The notes below the pieces were generated by a model that saw nothing but the letters and a program-made list of their open reading frames with translations, was not told the DNA's origin and made no database searches. A stretch of DNA of 12,299 bases from Candidatus Anoxychlamydiales bacterium (GTDB lineage Bacteria > Chlamydiota > Chlamydiia > Chlamydiales > SM23-39): positions 1-12,299 of the forward strand of contig JAAKFX010000043.1 in assembly GCA_011064865.1 (NCBI GenBank), read 5' to 3'. Each line of letters begins with the position of its first letter. The stretch's first letter is position 1. Of this stretch, positions 1 through 6,864 are shown piece by piece. The position numbers and the translations under genes were made by a program.

Positions 1-79
1 ATATTATATATTAATAAATTTCAATATATAAAAAACTAATGAAACAAGAGTTATATCAAGAGCTGTAAACACAAAAATT

Positions 80-1255
80 TTAAAATCCGTAAGCTACTTT
101 AATGCTCCAGTAATTGGTACGTTGATTCATGAATTGTCCATCTGGAGAAAATCCATGATGAAACTCTCCAAAGATTCTAATTTTTCTACCAATACCTTGA
201 AGTTTTGACCATTCATAACCTATAAGATATGTACCATCGAAGTTCATATCATTTAGCTGCCAATTTCTCCAATAAGTTGCAACAAAGAACGTACCAAAAA
301 GATTGTGGTAATATATTTTAGAGCCTAAAAATCTAGCTTCAAAACCATATTCTACATAGTAATGTTTCATAGGAAAAGTATTATCGCTATGTAAAATAAA
401 ACCAGCACCGGCATAAAATCTCAAAGCCTCTAAAGCTTGATATTGGAAAAAAACATCAAAAGTTTCAAAGCTTGGATTTTTTCTATCAAAACTAGGATGG
501 TTAACTAAAAATTCATCTCCAAGATGTGAAGATATATGATATAATCTAAATCTCCATGCCCATTTATTTATAGAATAAACCAGGGGGATACCTACATAAA
601 AATCGGTATTAAATAGAGCGGTACCACTTCCAATATTTGGGCTAGGTCTCATATTAAAAACAGACCAGATCCCAGATTCTATTCCAAATTGCAGATCTCC
701 ATGTCCATTAAAAATATCGAGCCATCTAAAGATTGGAAAGTCATCTCCTAAAGATACAGCAACAGCAGTTCTTCCAGCAACTTTATCATTACCTCTATAA
801 CCTATTGAGTATGTTACTTGACGAGGATTTGCAAGCATTGGTTGAAAAAGTGCAGTTGTTTGAGGAAACCATATACCTCCAATTTTAGGTCTATTGACAT
901 ATTTTTCTCTCTCTTTCATCTCTTCAGGTGGAACACCATTTATTATAGCAACTCTTTTAACACCTGGCACATCTCTTAAAAAAGAGCTAATACTATTAGC
1001 AATCATCTCATTTTTTGGCATGTTAGCAAGCCAAACATTTCGATCTTTCACTAAAACGACAACTTTATATTCATAAAAATGCATATCTACTAAAGCTTGT
1101 AAATATCCTTCAAAATATTGATCATCGGCTCCATCTAAAGATTCTTGAGGAATATTATCAGATCTATTTAAAGCAACGTCTTCTTGATTTTCATTTGCAA
1201 ACAGTAGAGTCGAAAATGAGAAAAACAATAACACAAAAATTTTATTAAGATTCAT
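80..1255 (-). CDS. DUF1207 family secreted/outer-membrane-type protein
   Basis: I recognise this as a DUF1207-family protein of unknown biochemical role, probably exported and associated with the outer membrane. The chosen start gives 391 residues beginning MNLNKIFVLLFF, a classic signal peptide (about residues 1-20, cleavage after LLFA). An in-frame ATG 27 bases further upstream (1282) is less likely: it puts charged residues ahead of the signal and has no ribosome site, whereas AGGA sits 6 bases before the ATG at 1255. Residues about 44-104 (YFEGY to VKRVAII) have a BON-like alpha/beta pattern. The remainder is rich in alternating aromatic strands, with the family-typical SSHLGDEF motif near 242-249, and ends in a terminal Phe, as barrel proteins often do. 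It lies 53 bp after the MFS gene on the same strand, so co-transcription is likely. Family call fairly sure; location inferred. Confidence 0.85.
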   Translation of the reverse strand: MNLNKIFVLLFFSFSTLLFANENQEDVALNRSDNIPQESLDGADDQYFEGYLQALVDMHFYEYKVVVLVKDRNVWLANMPKNEMIANSISSFLRDVPGVKRVAIINGVPPEEMKEREKYVNRPKIGGIWFPQTTALFQPMLANPRQVTYSIGYRGNDKVAGRTAVAVSLGDDFPIFRWLDIFNGHGDLQFGIESGIWSVFNMRPSPNIGSGTALFNTDFYVGIPLVYSINKWAWRFRLYHISSHLGDEFLVNHPSFDRKNPSFETFDVFFQYQALEALRFYAGAGFILHSDNTFPMKHYYVEYGFEARFLGSKIYYHNLFGTFFVATYWRNWQLNDMNFDGTYLIGYEWSKLQGIGRKIRIFGEFHHGFSPDGQFMNQRTNYWSIKVAYGF

Positions 1256-1308
1256 ATCTATCCTATGTTCTCTGATATACATAGTTGTATAAACTTAAGA
1301 TTTTAAAA

Positions 1309-2538
1309 TCAATTGTTTTTGTTAGCTTGCACTAAAACATTTTGATTTTTTAAAACTATATAAAAACTAAAAAGACAGAAAACAGCTCCAATTAAAAAAA
1401 TTGAAATTTCAGGAATAAATAAAACTAAAAGAGAGCCGAGAGTTGGTGCAATCGATCCTCTAATTGCTGTCATAACAACATTGATAGAGGTATATTTAGA
1501 GCTATTTTCGTTTCCTGCGAAAATAGGTCCTGATAGATTCCATAAAAGATGAGAGCCTGAAGATGCGATTCCATATAATAAAAATGCGATATACAGCCAT
1601 AAGATATTAAAAACAGAAAAAGTAATTGTTATCATAAAAAGAGCAAAAAAAACGAACATATAAGCAGAGAGTTTCAAAACAGAAAATTTAGTAAATAATC
1701 TACCCCAGATTGGAGAAGAGATAACAAATCCCATATCTTTAAAGATTAAAATCGCGATAGCGAATTCAAAATGAGAGATATTTAATTTATCAACACAAAA
1801 AATAGCAATTATTGGTTGGATAAGCATCAGCCCAAAACCAGCTAGCATATAACCTAATTGAAAAACAAAAAAATCGGGCCGAGATTTTAATAAACTAAAA
1901 CCCTCTTTCAATGGTTTTAAAAATTGTATTTTTTCTTTTTTTAAATTTTCGAAATTTTTATTTTTAAAATTTATAGGCAGTTTAGAGAGAATTAAAACAT
2001 TTAAAAGTCCAAAAACACCTGCGATAAAAAACAGATTTTTATACATATTGGTATTTTGCGCTAAAATAGGTGGAAAAATAAAAGCTAAAACAGGACCGAC
2101 AAAATAAGCAATAGAAGTTGAAAAAGCATATAATTTTTCTCTTTTTTCCTTTTCAATATTTAGCTTTACAATCTCCATCCAAGCAGGAGTTTTTGCTCTA
2201 TAAAAAAGCATAAAAATTGCAGATGTAAAAATAACAAACCAAATTCCAGAGACAAAAGGAAATAACAAAAACAGAAAACAGCCTAAAAAAGAGGCCCCTA
2301 AAAAATTGGCTCTTAATTTATCTTCTCTATTAAAAACATATGAGCTCCAATAATAGGATATAAACGCCATGGTAGGTCTGAGCATAGTAAGTAGCGCTAA
2401 ATGAAAAACAGTTGCTTTAAGATCTTTTCTTAAAATAAATATAGTAAGACTATACATGCTAAAAAGAGGAGCATTTAAAATAGCACTCCAAATCAAAGCC
2501 CATTTAGTTTTTTTTACATATTCATCTTTTGTAAACAT
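1309..2538 (-). CDS. Major facilitator superfamily transporter
   Basis: A 409-residue polytopic inner-membrane protein with about twelve hydrophobic segments in two halves, separated by a charged cytoplasmic loop around residues 195-215 (rich in Lys, Asn and Glu). Length and topology are those of a major facilitator superfamily secondary transporter. Residues near 50-80 (LLTMLRPTMAF then a basic NREDKLRAN loop) fit the conserved TM2-TM3 region. The substrate cannot be told from the sequence. The ATG at 2538 follows an AT-only leader with no clear Shine-Dalgarno site. The DUF1207 gene follows 53 bp downstream on the same strand, so the two probably share a transcript. On the minus strand a weak promoter of TTGCTA, 17 bp, TATTAA form lies in the intergenic region shared with the divergent 117-aa gene. 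Confidence 0.85.
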   Translation of the reverse strand: MFTKDEYVKKTKWALIWSAILNAPLFSMYSLTIFILRKDLKATVFHLALLTMLRPTMAFISYYWSSYVFNREDKLRANFLGASFLGCFLFLLFPFVSGIWFVIFTSAIFMLFYRAKTPAWMEIVKLNIEKEKREKLYAFSTSIAYFVGPVLAFIFPPILAQNTNMYKNLFFIAGVFGLLNVLILSKLPINFKNKNFENLKKEKIQFLKPLKEGFSLLKSRPDFFVFQLGYMLAGFGLMLIQPIIAIFCVDKLNISHFEFAIAILIFKDMGFVISSPIWGRLFTKFSVLKLSAYMFVFFALFMITITFSVFNILWLYIAFLLYGIASSGSHLLWNLSGPIFAGNENSSKYTSINVVMTAIRGSIAPTLGSLLVLFIPEISIFLIGAVFCLFSFYIVLKNQNVLVQANKNN

Positions 2539-2633
2539 ATATATATATTTTAATATTATTATTTCACCATAATAACTTAATATCTGCTTTTTTTATATAT
2601 AGCAAAAATTTTTAACTAAACTCTTAACAATTT

Positions 2634-2662
2634 TTGTTCCGAAATATATTTTTTTTGATAAT
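2634..2662 (+). promoter_or_regulatory. Candidate promoter for the 117-aa gene
   Basis: GATAAT at 2657-2662 (five of six to the consensus -10) is preceded after 17 bp by TTGTTC at 2634-2639, a poor -35. The expected transcript start is near 2669, about 20 bases before the gene's ATG, leaving room for the strong AAAGGAG ribosome site. Prediction from spacing only; AT-rich DNA produces such matches by chance. Confidence 0.35.
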
Positions 2663-2689
2663 ATAAAAAAAAGTTTAAAGGAGAAAAAA

Positions 2690-3043
2690 ATGACATCCCT
2701 ACCCCCTAGTTTTTCATCTAACCCGGATCAAGATCCTCATAAATATTTCAAAAATATATTAATAGCATTTAAAAAAGAGATAAACGCCGCTGTAGATATA
2801 AATGAGCTGCAAGATAAAATGCAGACTCTTTTAAATGCTTCAAAAGTTATGTACTACACAGATACTCGCTCTAAATCTATTTTTCATAAACCAGAGACTA
2901 AAAAATCTCTTGATAAAGTGTTTAAAGAATTTGATAGATATATTTTAACTATCCAAAAAGATCCATCAAAAGCTAACGCTCAAGATCTTTTAGATGCTAT
3001 CTCATTAGTAGAAGCTCTTTTATCAGAAAATGAGATTTATTAA
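2690..3043 (+). CDS. Hypothetical 117-aa soluble protein
   Basis: I do not recognise this protein. It has 117 residues, no signal peptide and no membrane segment. A short Pro/Ser-rich start (MTSLPPSFSS) is followed by a highly charged, probably all-helical body with Leu/Ile spacing that suggests amphipathic helices at about 20-50, 70-90 and 98-115. A very good ribosome site (AAAGGAG, 7 bases before the ATG) and a candidate promoter upstream support real expression. It is divergent from the MFS gene and ends 47 bp before the tRNA. The codon pattern and the strong ribosome site make it more credible than a chance ORF. Function unknown; it could be a lineage-specific cytosolic or secreted effector-type protein, but nothing visible proves that. 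Confidence 0.7.
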   Translation: MTSLPPSFSSNPDQDPHKYFKNILIAFKKEINAAVDINELQDKMQTLLNASKVMYYTDTRSKSIFHKPETKKSLDKVFKEFDRYILTIQKDPSKANAQDLLDAISLVEALLSENEIY

Positions 3044-3049
3044 AAAATA

Positions 3050-3078
3050 TTGAATAATAGAGCCTTATATTTTATTAT
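3050..3078 (+). promoter_or_regulatory. Candidate promoter of the tRNA gene
   Basis: TTGAAT at 3050-3055 (four of six to -35) and TATTAT at 3073-3078 (five of six to -10) are separated by exactly 17 bp. The predicted start near 3085 lies a few bases ahead of the mature tRNA 5' end at 3091, as expected for a stable RNA. The tract of T and a short GC-rich CGGGG run separate the -10 from the tRNA. Confidence 0.5.
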
Positions 3079-3090
3079 TGTTTTTTTTCG

Positions 3091-3164
3091 GGGGCAGTAG
3101 CTCAGTCGGTTAGAGCAGCGGACTCATAATCCGTCGGTCGCAGGTTCAAGTCCTGCCTGCCCCA
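3091..3164 (+). tRNA. tRNA with CAT anticodon (tRNA-Met, elongator type; Ile2 possible)
   Basis: A complete 74-nt cloverleaf. The acceptor arm GGGGCAG pairs perfectly with CTGCCCC and the discriminator is A at 3164. The D stem is GCTC/GAGC, the anticodon stem GCGGA/TCCGT has one G-U pair, and the anticodon CAT is at 3125-3127 within loop CTCATAA. The T arm is GCAGG/CCTGC with loop TTCAAGT. CCA is not encoded (TCA follows). It is not the initiator, because G1-C72 is paired and the anticodon stem lacks three consecutive G-C pairs. CAT tRNAs can also be lysidine-modified tRNA-Ile2, and the variable/T-arm region (GGTCGC then GGTTCAAGTCC) resembles Ile2 types, so identity between Met and Ile2 stays open. 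The 3' 42 nt recur twice downstream, so the gene looks like an integration target. Confidence 0.92.
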
Positions 3165-3213
3165 TCATTTTTCATTATCCTAATTCAAAATGAATCCTTA
3201 AATATCAAATTTT

Positions 3214-4215
3214 TCAATCCAAACTCTTCTCTATTTTCTTAATTGCTTTAAAAAAATGCAGTTCTACAGGTGAAAGATTATCCGTAGTTAACCGATTCTT
3301 ATATTTCCCATATTCGGCTAAAGCTTTTTCTAGAGCCACATCATGGCTAATTTTTCCACAATGAGAAAGAATGTCTTTTTCTGTCATCTGCAAAAAATGA
3401 TCTAATTTAAGAATCCAATCTTTCATATACATTGGTTTGTGGTTTAAAGCTTGCAACTCAGCAAAATCAAGATACATAGAAACTAAACGATTAAGAAGAT
3501 TTAACTCATCTGCATTTAAATAATTTTTAGCTATTTCAATATCAGATTTATTAAGATGTTTTCCTAACCATGAAGTAAGTCCCATATTTGGTTTTTTAGC
3601 ATTAACTCTTGCATAAATAATTTCAGCAGCTGTATGTCCATGAGCCGCCCAATGCATTTTATTTTGAACGATAGCGAAAAAGTTTTTTGAAGTCTCTATA
3701 TTAGGGTCGTAATCTATACTCGTTGCATAAATATCTAGTACTTTACGCCAAAATACTTTTTCAGAAGAACGAATATCACGAATACGAGAGAGAAGCTCAT
3801 CAAAATAACTACCTCCACCCAAACGTTTTAATCGATCATCATCTAAAGTAAAACCTTTGATAAGATATTCTTTTAATCGAGTAGTTGCCCATTGACGGAA
3901 TTGAGTTCCTCTATGTGAACTTACTCGATAACCAACAGATATTATTACATCAAGATTATAATGTAATACTTCATAGCTCTTTTTATCAGCTGCAGTTGTC
4001 CGGAATTTCCGGACAACTGCTCTTTTGAGTAATTCTTTTTCTTTAAAAATATTCTGGATATGTTCGGAGATTGTCCGTTTATCTTTGTCAAATAACTCAG
4101 ACATCTGTGCTTGAGTTAACCAAACCGTTTCATCGATAAGACGAACTTCTATACGAGTTTGTCCATCTTCAGATTGATAAAGAATGAGCGAGCTATCAGA
4201 AGGAAGATTATTCAT
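3214..4215 (-). CDS. Virulence RhuM family protein
   Basis: A full-length 333-residue member of the RhuM family, named after a gene in Salmonella pathogenicity island 3; the molecular function is not established. Residues about 23-62 (VWLTQAQMSELF then TISEHIQNIF) look like a helix-turn-helix DNA-binding region. The family signature follows: VVRKFRTTA (67-75), HYNLDVIISVGYRV (85-98) and RGTQFRQWAT (102-111). The C-terminal half is helical and contains the family-typical HWAAHGHTAAEIIYARVNA and PMYMKDWILKLD stretches. No signal peptide or membrane span. Start ATG at 4215 with AAGAGA about 6 bases upstream. Such genes are frequent on islands and near defence or toxin genes, which fits its place as sole cargo between tRNA repeats. 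The codons for residues 66-75 form a perfect 14-bp inverted repeat (3992-4020). Confidence 0.9.
   Translation of the reverse strand: MNNLPSDSSLILYQSEDGQTRIEVRLIDETVWLTQAQMSELFDKDKRTISEHIQNIFKEKELLKRAVVRKFRTTAADKKSYEVLHYNLDVIISVGYRVSSHRGTQFRQWATTRLKEYLIKGFTLDDDRLKRLGGGSYFDELLSRIRDIRSSEKVFWRKVLDIYATSIDYDPNIETSKNFFAIVQNKMHWAAHGHTAAEIIYARVNAKKPNMGLTSWLGKHLNKSDIEIAKNYLNADELNLLNRLVSMYLDFAELQALNHKPMYMKDWILKLDHFLQMTEKDILSHCGKISHDVALEKALAEYGKYKNRLTTDNLSPVELHFFKAIKKIEKSLD
3992..4020. repeat. Perfect 14-bp inverted repeat inside the RhuM gene
   Basis: Arm GCAGTTGTCCGGAA (3992-4005), a single central T, then the exact reverse complement TTCCGGACAACTGC (4007-4020). It is much richer in GC than the surrounding DNA and falls on the codons for AVVRKFRTTA. 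Part of the symmetry is imposed by conserved residues, but a 14/14 match with a 1-nt spacer is striking and could be a protein binding site. Confidence 0.85.
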
Positions 4216-4414
4216 AATTAATCTCTTTTATATTTAAAACCATAATTTTACAGGATGCTTTTTTTTCATTCACGTTTTTTTCGCATTTTTTACGCAAATG
4301 ACTAGAAACTAAGAGAATATTTTTGAATAAGTTAGAATAAATTCTAAAATTTATTGCTAGAGATAAATGATTCTGGTTTAATCTTATGTATTCAGAGTTT
4401 TACTTAGAATGGGT

Positions 4415-4456
4415 CTCATAATCCGTTGGTCGCGGGTTCAAGTCCTGCCTGCCCCA
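4415..4456 (+). repeat. Displaced tRNA 3' fragment 1 (att-like direct repeat)
   Basis: Matches 3123-3164 of the intact tRNA over 42 nt with two differences: C to T at 4427 (variable loop) and A to G at 4434 (T stem, creating a G-U pair). Similarity starts sharply at the anticodon loop CTCATAA and ends at the discriminator A. CCA follows (4457-4459), unlike the intact gene. No 5' half is present, so it cannot be a functional tRNA. This is the expected structure of an attachment-site remnant. Confidence 0.85.
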
Positions 4457-4612
4457 CCATTATCAAGAAATTCATTTCTAACTCTTCAAATGATAATAAG
4501 TGGTCCAGTTACCACCACCAACAAATAAAATAAACATTTATGGCAATTCCTTTAATTATGGTATATCCTACCTAATTATATTTTGAGTATATCCAACATA
4601 TCTATCTTCACC

Positions 4613-4641
4613 TTGATTTTATCGGATATATTGAATATAAT
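4613..4641 (+). promoter_or_regulatory. prfC: Promoter of prfC
   Basis: TTGATT at 4613-4618 (four of six) and a perfect TATAAT at 4636-4641 are 17 bp apart. The predicted start is near 4648, giving a leader of about 35 bases before the ATG at 4683. This is the best sigma-70-type match in the window and lies inside the inserted segment, so the gene brings its own expression signal. Confidence 0.6.
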
Positions 4642-4682
4642 TTACATTTTTCAAGACCAATCATTGCTAAAGTACAGCTATT

Positions 4683-6287
4683 ATGGATAATCCGCTAAAA
4701 ACCTCTTTATCAAAGCAAATTTCTTCTCGCCGGACCTTTGCAATCATTAGTCATCCTGATGCAGGAAAGACAACTCTTACTGAAAAATTACTTCTTTACT
4801 CCGGCCAGATTCATACAGCCGGCGTAATACGTGGACGAAAAGGAAGAAAATTTGCAACTTCCGATTGGATGTCAATGGAACAGGAAAGAGGCATTTCCAT
4901 AACAGCCTCGGCTATGCAATTTTCTTATAAAGATGTAATAATAAATATATTAGATACACCAGGTCATGAAGATTTCTCTGAAGACACTTTTCGCACTCTT
5001 ACCGCAGCAGATTGTGCTATTATGGTCATTGATGCAGCAAAAGGGATTGAAAAGCAAACTCTTAAACTTTTTGAAGTATGTCGTTTTAAAAAAATTCCGG
5101 TACTTACTTTTATCAATAAAATGGATATGCCGGGACGCGATCCTCTTGATCTCATGGATGAGGTCGAAGTTGCTCTGAAAATTAAATCTTATGCTTATAA
5201 CTGGCCAATAGGATTAGGAAAAGGATTTTGTGGAGTCTACGATCGACTCACAAATCAAGCACTGATCTTCGAAAGCTCGGCAAAAGGCGGCTCGCAACTA
5301 GCTACTATGAGCAAACGCACTCTAGAAGATCCCAAAATTTTAAATCTCATTGGACAATCAGAACTGGATCAATTAAAAGAGGATCTAAGCCTCATTGATG
5401 CTGCAGGAAATTCATTTAACAAAGAAGAATTTCTATCTGGCAACTTGACCCCTGTATTTTTTGCCTCTGCCTTATCCAATCTTGGCATAGAACCTTTCTT
5501 TGATACTTTTATTAACCTTGCCCCTCCCCCTTCTGCACGCTTTGCTGACATGCCGGATGGAACGGAAATTCTAATAGATCCAGTCAAAACCCCTTTCAGT
5601 GCTTATGTCTTTAAAGTTCAATCTAACATGAATCGTAAGCATCATGATAGTTTGGCTTTTTTACGTATTTGCTCCGGAGAATTCGAAAAAGATATGGTTA
5701 TAAAACACCATCGTCTTAATCGAAATATTCGTCTTTCAAGACCTCATAGTATGTTTGCCGGAGAAAGAGTAACGTTAAGCAGTGCTGTTGCAGGAGACAT
5801 CGTTGGGGTTATTAACCCTAGTATTTTTTTTATTGGAGATACGGTTTCCTTAACCGGCGGTTTTAATTTTAAACCTCTCCCTCAATTTCAACCTGAAATA
5901 TTTGCAAGGGTTACTCCTAAAAATGTAGGAAAAAGAAAAGCTTTTGACAAAGGCATTAAACAGCTTGCAGAAGAAGGTGCTATTCAAATTCTTTATAACC
6001 AAAACCAATTTGACAGCACGTTCTATGGCGCAGTAGGAAGGCTGCAATTTGAAGTTCTACAATATCGATTACAAGATGAGTATAAAGTAGAGACTAACTT
6101 AGAACTTCTTCCATATCAATGTAGTTCTTGGATTATTGGGGATATCGACACTTATAAAAAATCATTTAGCTCTATCATTGTTAAAGACCGCTGGGAAAAC
6201 CTAATGGTTTTATTCAATTCTTCATGGGAAAAAAAATATGCCATACAAGAAAACCCGAACCATCAATTTATAGATGTGAAATATTAA
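4683..6287 (+). CDS. prfC: Peptide chain release factor 3 (RF3)
   Basis: Translational GTPase of 534 residues (E. coli RF3 has 529). RF3 removes RF1 or RF2 from the ribosome after peptide release and aids termination quality control in the cytosol. The G domain shows HPDAGKTT (P-loop, 24-31), RGISITAS (switch I, 69-76), DTPGHEDF (91-98), NKMD (145-148) and SAL (262-264), all intact. The RF3-typical N-terminal RRTFAIISHPDAGKTT and GRKGRKFATSDWMSMEQERGIS region separates it from EF-G and other GTPases. Domains II and III follow (about 295-510), with the family's YGAVGRLQFEVLQYRL. The ATG at 4683 has no clear Shine-Dalgarno site, but the N-terminal length matches the family. RF3 is dispensable and patchily distributed, so its place alone between tRNA fragments suggests acquisition by transfer. 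It appears intact and functional. Confidence 0.95.
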   Translation: MDNPLKTSLSKQISSRRTFAIISHPDAGKTTLTEKLLLYSGQIHTAGVIRGRKGRKFATSDWMSMEQERGISITASAMQFSYKDVIINILDTPGHEDFSEDTFRTLTAADCAIMVIDAAKGIEKQTLKLFEVCRFKKIPVLTFINKMDMPGRDPLDLMDEVEVALKIKSYAYNWPIGLGKGFCGVYDRLTNQALIFESSAKGGSQLATMSKRTLEDPKILNLIGQSELDQLKEDLSLIDAAGNSFNKEEFLSGNLTPVFFASALSNLGIEPFFDTFINLAPPPSARFADMPDGTEILIDPVKTPFSAYVFKVQSNMNRKHHDSLAFLRICSGEFEKDMVIKHHRLNRNIRLSRPHSMFAGERVTLSSAVAGDIVGVINPSIFFIGDTVSLTGGFNFKPLPQFQPEIFARVTPKNVGKRKAFDKGIKQLAEEGAIQILYNQNQFDSTFYGAVGRLQFEVLQYRLQDEYKVETNLELLPYQCSSWIIGDIDTYKKSFSSIIVKDRWENLMVLFNSSWEKKYAIQENPNHQFIDVKY

Positions 6288-6501
6288 TTTTCATCAACTC
6301 TCTAAATGTCATACTATTCTTTTTGAATGTATCATTCATAAAATTTCTTTCAATAAAAGATTTGCGGTGCAAAAACGTTGCAGTGAATTACCCATTTAAC
6401 AAATATTATCCAGCAACATCCAATATACTTTTAACCTTATCTACTTTATTATAATACTCATAGCGATTGGTTGATGTTGGTAGGTCAAGAAAATCCCCTC
6501 C

Positions 6502-6543
6502 CTCATAATCCGTTGGTCGCGGGTTCAAGTCCTGCCCGCCCCA
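6502..6543 (+). repeat. Displaced tRNA 3' fragment 2 (att-like direct repeat)
   Basis: A second 42-nt copy of tRNA positions 3123-3164, with three differences. T at 6514 and G at 6521 are shared with fragment 1; C at 6537 is unique and would break the A6-U67 acceptor pair with the present 5' half. It again begins at the anticodon loop and ends at the discriminator A. TAT follows, so no CCA. It marks the right end of the tandem insertion. Confidence 0.82.
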
Positions 6544-6750
6544 TATTTTTACAGAGATTTTTTTTCCTGGTACAAAAGCTCAGATATTTTTAGGTATATC
6601 CGTAATATTGTACCAAAACAAAGGTCAAGAAAAAAATATAGTAAGATTTTTTTGATAAATTTTTGAGGTGCAAAAACGGTACATACCAAATTCTTTCTTT
6701 TATATTTTTAATCTGTTGTATAAGAACAATGTTATGCCCCCAGGGAATAT

Positions 6751-6795
6751 AAAAAAAAAGGGCATTTCCTTTAATTGTCGCACAGCTTGTGCGAC
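6751..6795 (-). terminator. Probable terminator of the 208-aa gene
   Basis: Read on the minus strand after the gene's stop at 6865, a perfect 8-bp hairpin GTCGCACA/TGTGCGAC with a 3-nt loop (6795-6777) is followed by a second small stem AAAGG/CCTTT (6772-6768 with 6761-6757). The second stem runs straight into a T tract (6759-6751). The second hairpin plus T tract has intrinsic-terminator form, and the first may reinforce it. There is no plus-strand T tract, so it serves the minus strand. Confidence 0.5.
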
Positions 6796-6864
6796 TTTAG
6801 CTTCATATCACTGTATTAGAAAAGGTGTTAGCAAAAATTTCGATACCCATAAATGATCTTGAAA

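Larger units (their letters stand above)
3165..4456. mobile_element. tRNA-integrated segment A (cargo: RhuM-family gene)
   Basis: A 1.29-kb segment between the 3' end of the intact tRNA and a displaced copy of that tRNA's 3' portion (4415-4456). Direct repeats running from the anticodon loop to the 3' end are the footprint of tyrosine-recombinase integration into a tRNA gene. The only gene is the RhuM-family CDS; there is no integrase, transposase or replication gene. About 195 bp between the RhuM start and the repeat are AT-rich and gene-free, with one small dyad at 4332-4347 (7-bp arms). Either the element is a deletion remnant of a larger island, or it was moved by an integrase acting in trans. 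Segment limits are set by the repeats; the mechanism is inferred. Confidence 0.6.
4457..6543. mobile_element. tRNA-integrated segment B (cargo: prfC)
   Basis: A 2.09-kb segment between tRNA fragments 1 and 2. It carries a single complete gene, prfC, with its own promoter about 40 bp upstream, and no recombinase. The left 225 bp (4457-4682) hold the promoter and no ORF. The right 215 bp (6288-6501) are gene-free AT-rich DNA with a 6-bp hairpin at 6324-6338 that lacks a T tract. The prfC DNA looks visibly richer in G and C than the flanking chromosome, in line with a separate origin. Together with segment A it forms a tandem array at one tRNA site. Mechanism inferred from repeats. Confidence 0.55.
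6288..6864. other. Gene-free stretch around the right end of segment B
   Basis: No convincing gene: the ORFs at 6224-6454 and 6668-6856 overlap prfC or cover low-complexity DNA and lack ribosome sites. It holds tRNA fragment 2 (6502-6543), a 17-nt near-identical pair (6361-6377 and 6662-6678, one mismatch, core GGTGCAAAAACG), a 12-nt pair AGGTCAAGAAAA (6482-6493 and 6622-6633), a 7-bp inverted repeat GGTACAA/TTGTACC (6569-6575 and 6608-6614) and the hairpins at 6751-6795. The clustered short repeats look like the debris of insertion and deletion. Confidence 0.6.

Noticed and set aside
1..79. Possible terminator or gene at the left edge
   Set aside because: AT-rich sequence with no stable stem or T tract after the DUF1207 stop on the minus strand.
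3053..3088. AT-only stem (AATAATA/TATTATT) followed by eight T, as a terminator for the 117-aa gene
   Set aside because: The stem has only A-T pairs and a 13-nt loop, and the same bases make a better tRNA promoter with exact 17-bp spacing.
4415..4456. A second tRNA gene
   Set aside because: Only the 3' portion from the anticodon loop is present; no D arm or acceptor 5' strand lies upstream. The same is true at 6502-6543.
4964..5587. ORFs in other frames and on the opposite strand inside prfC
   Set aside because: They are shadows of a strongly supported gene with intact GTPase motifs.
6224..6454. 76-aa ORF overlapping the end of prfC
   Set aside because: It starts inside prfC in another frame, has no ribosome site and no recognisable product. 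It was checked as possible segment B cargo and dismissed.
6668..6856. 62-aa plus-strand ORF
   Set aside because: No ribosome site, it runs over the hairpins and A tract of a likely minus-strand terminator, and its composition is unlike a protein.
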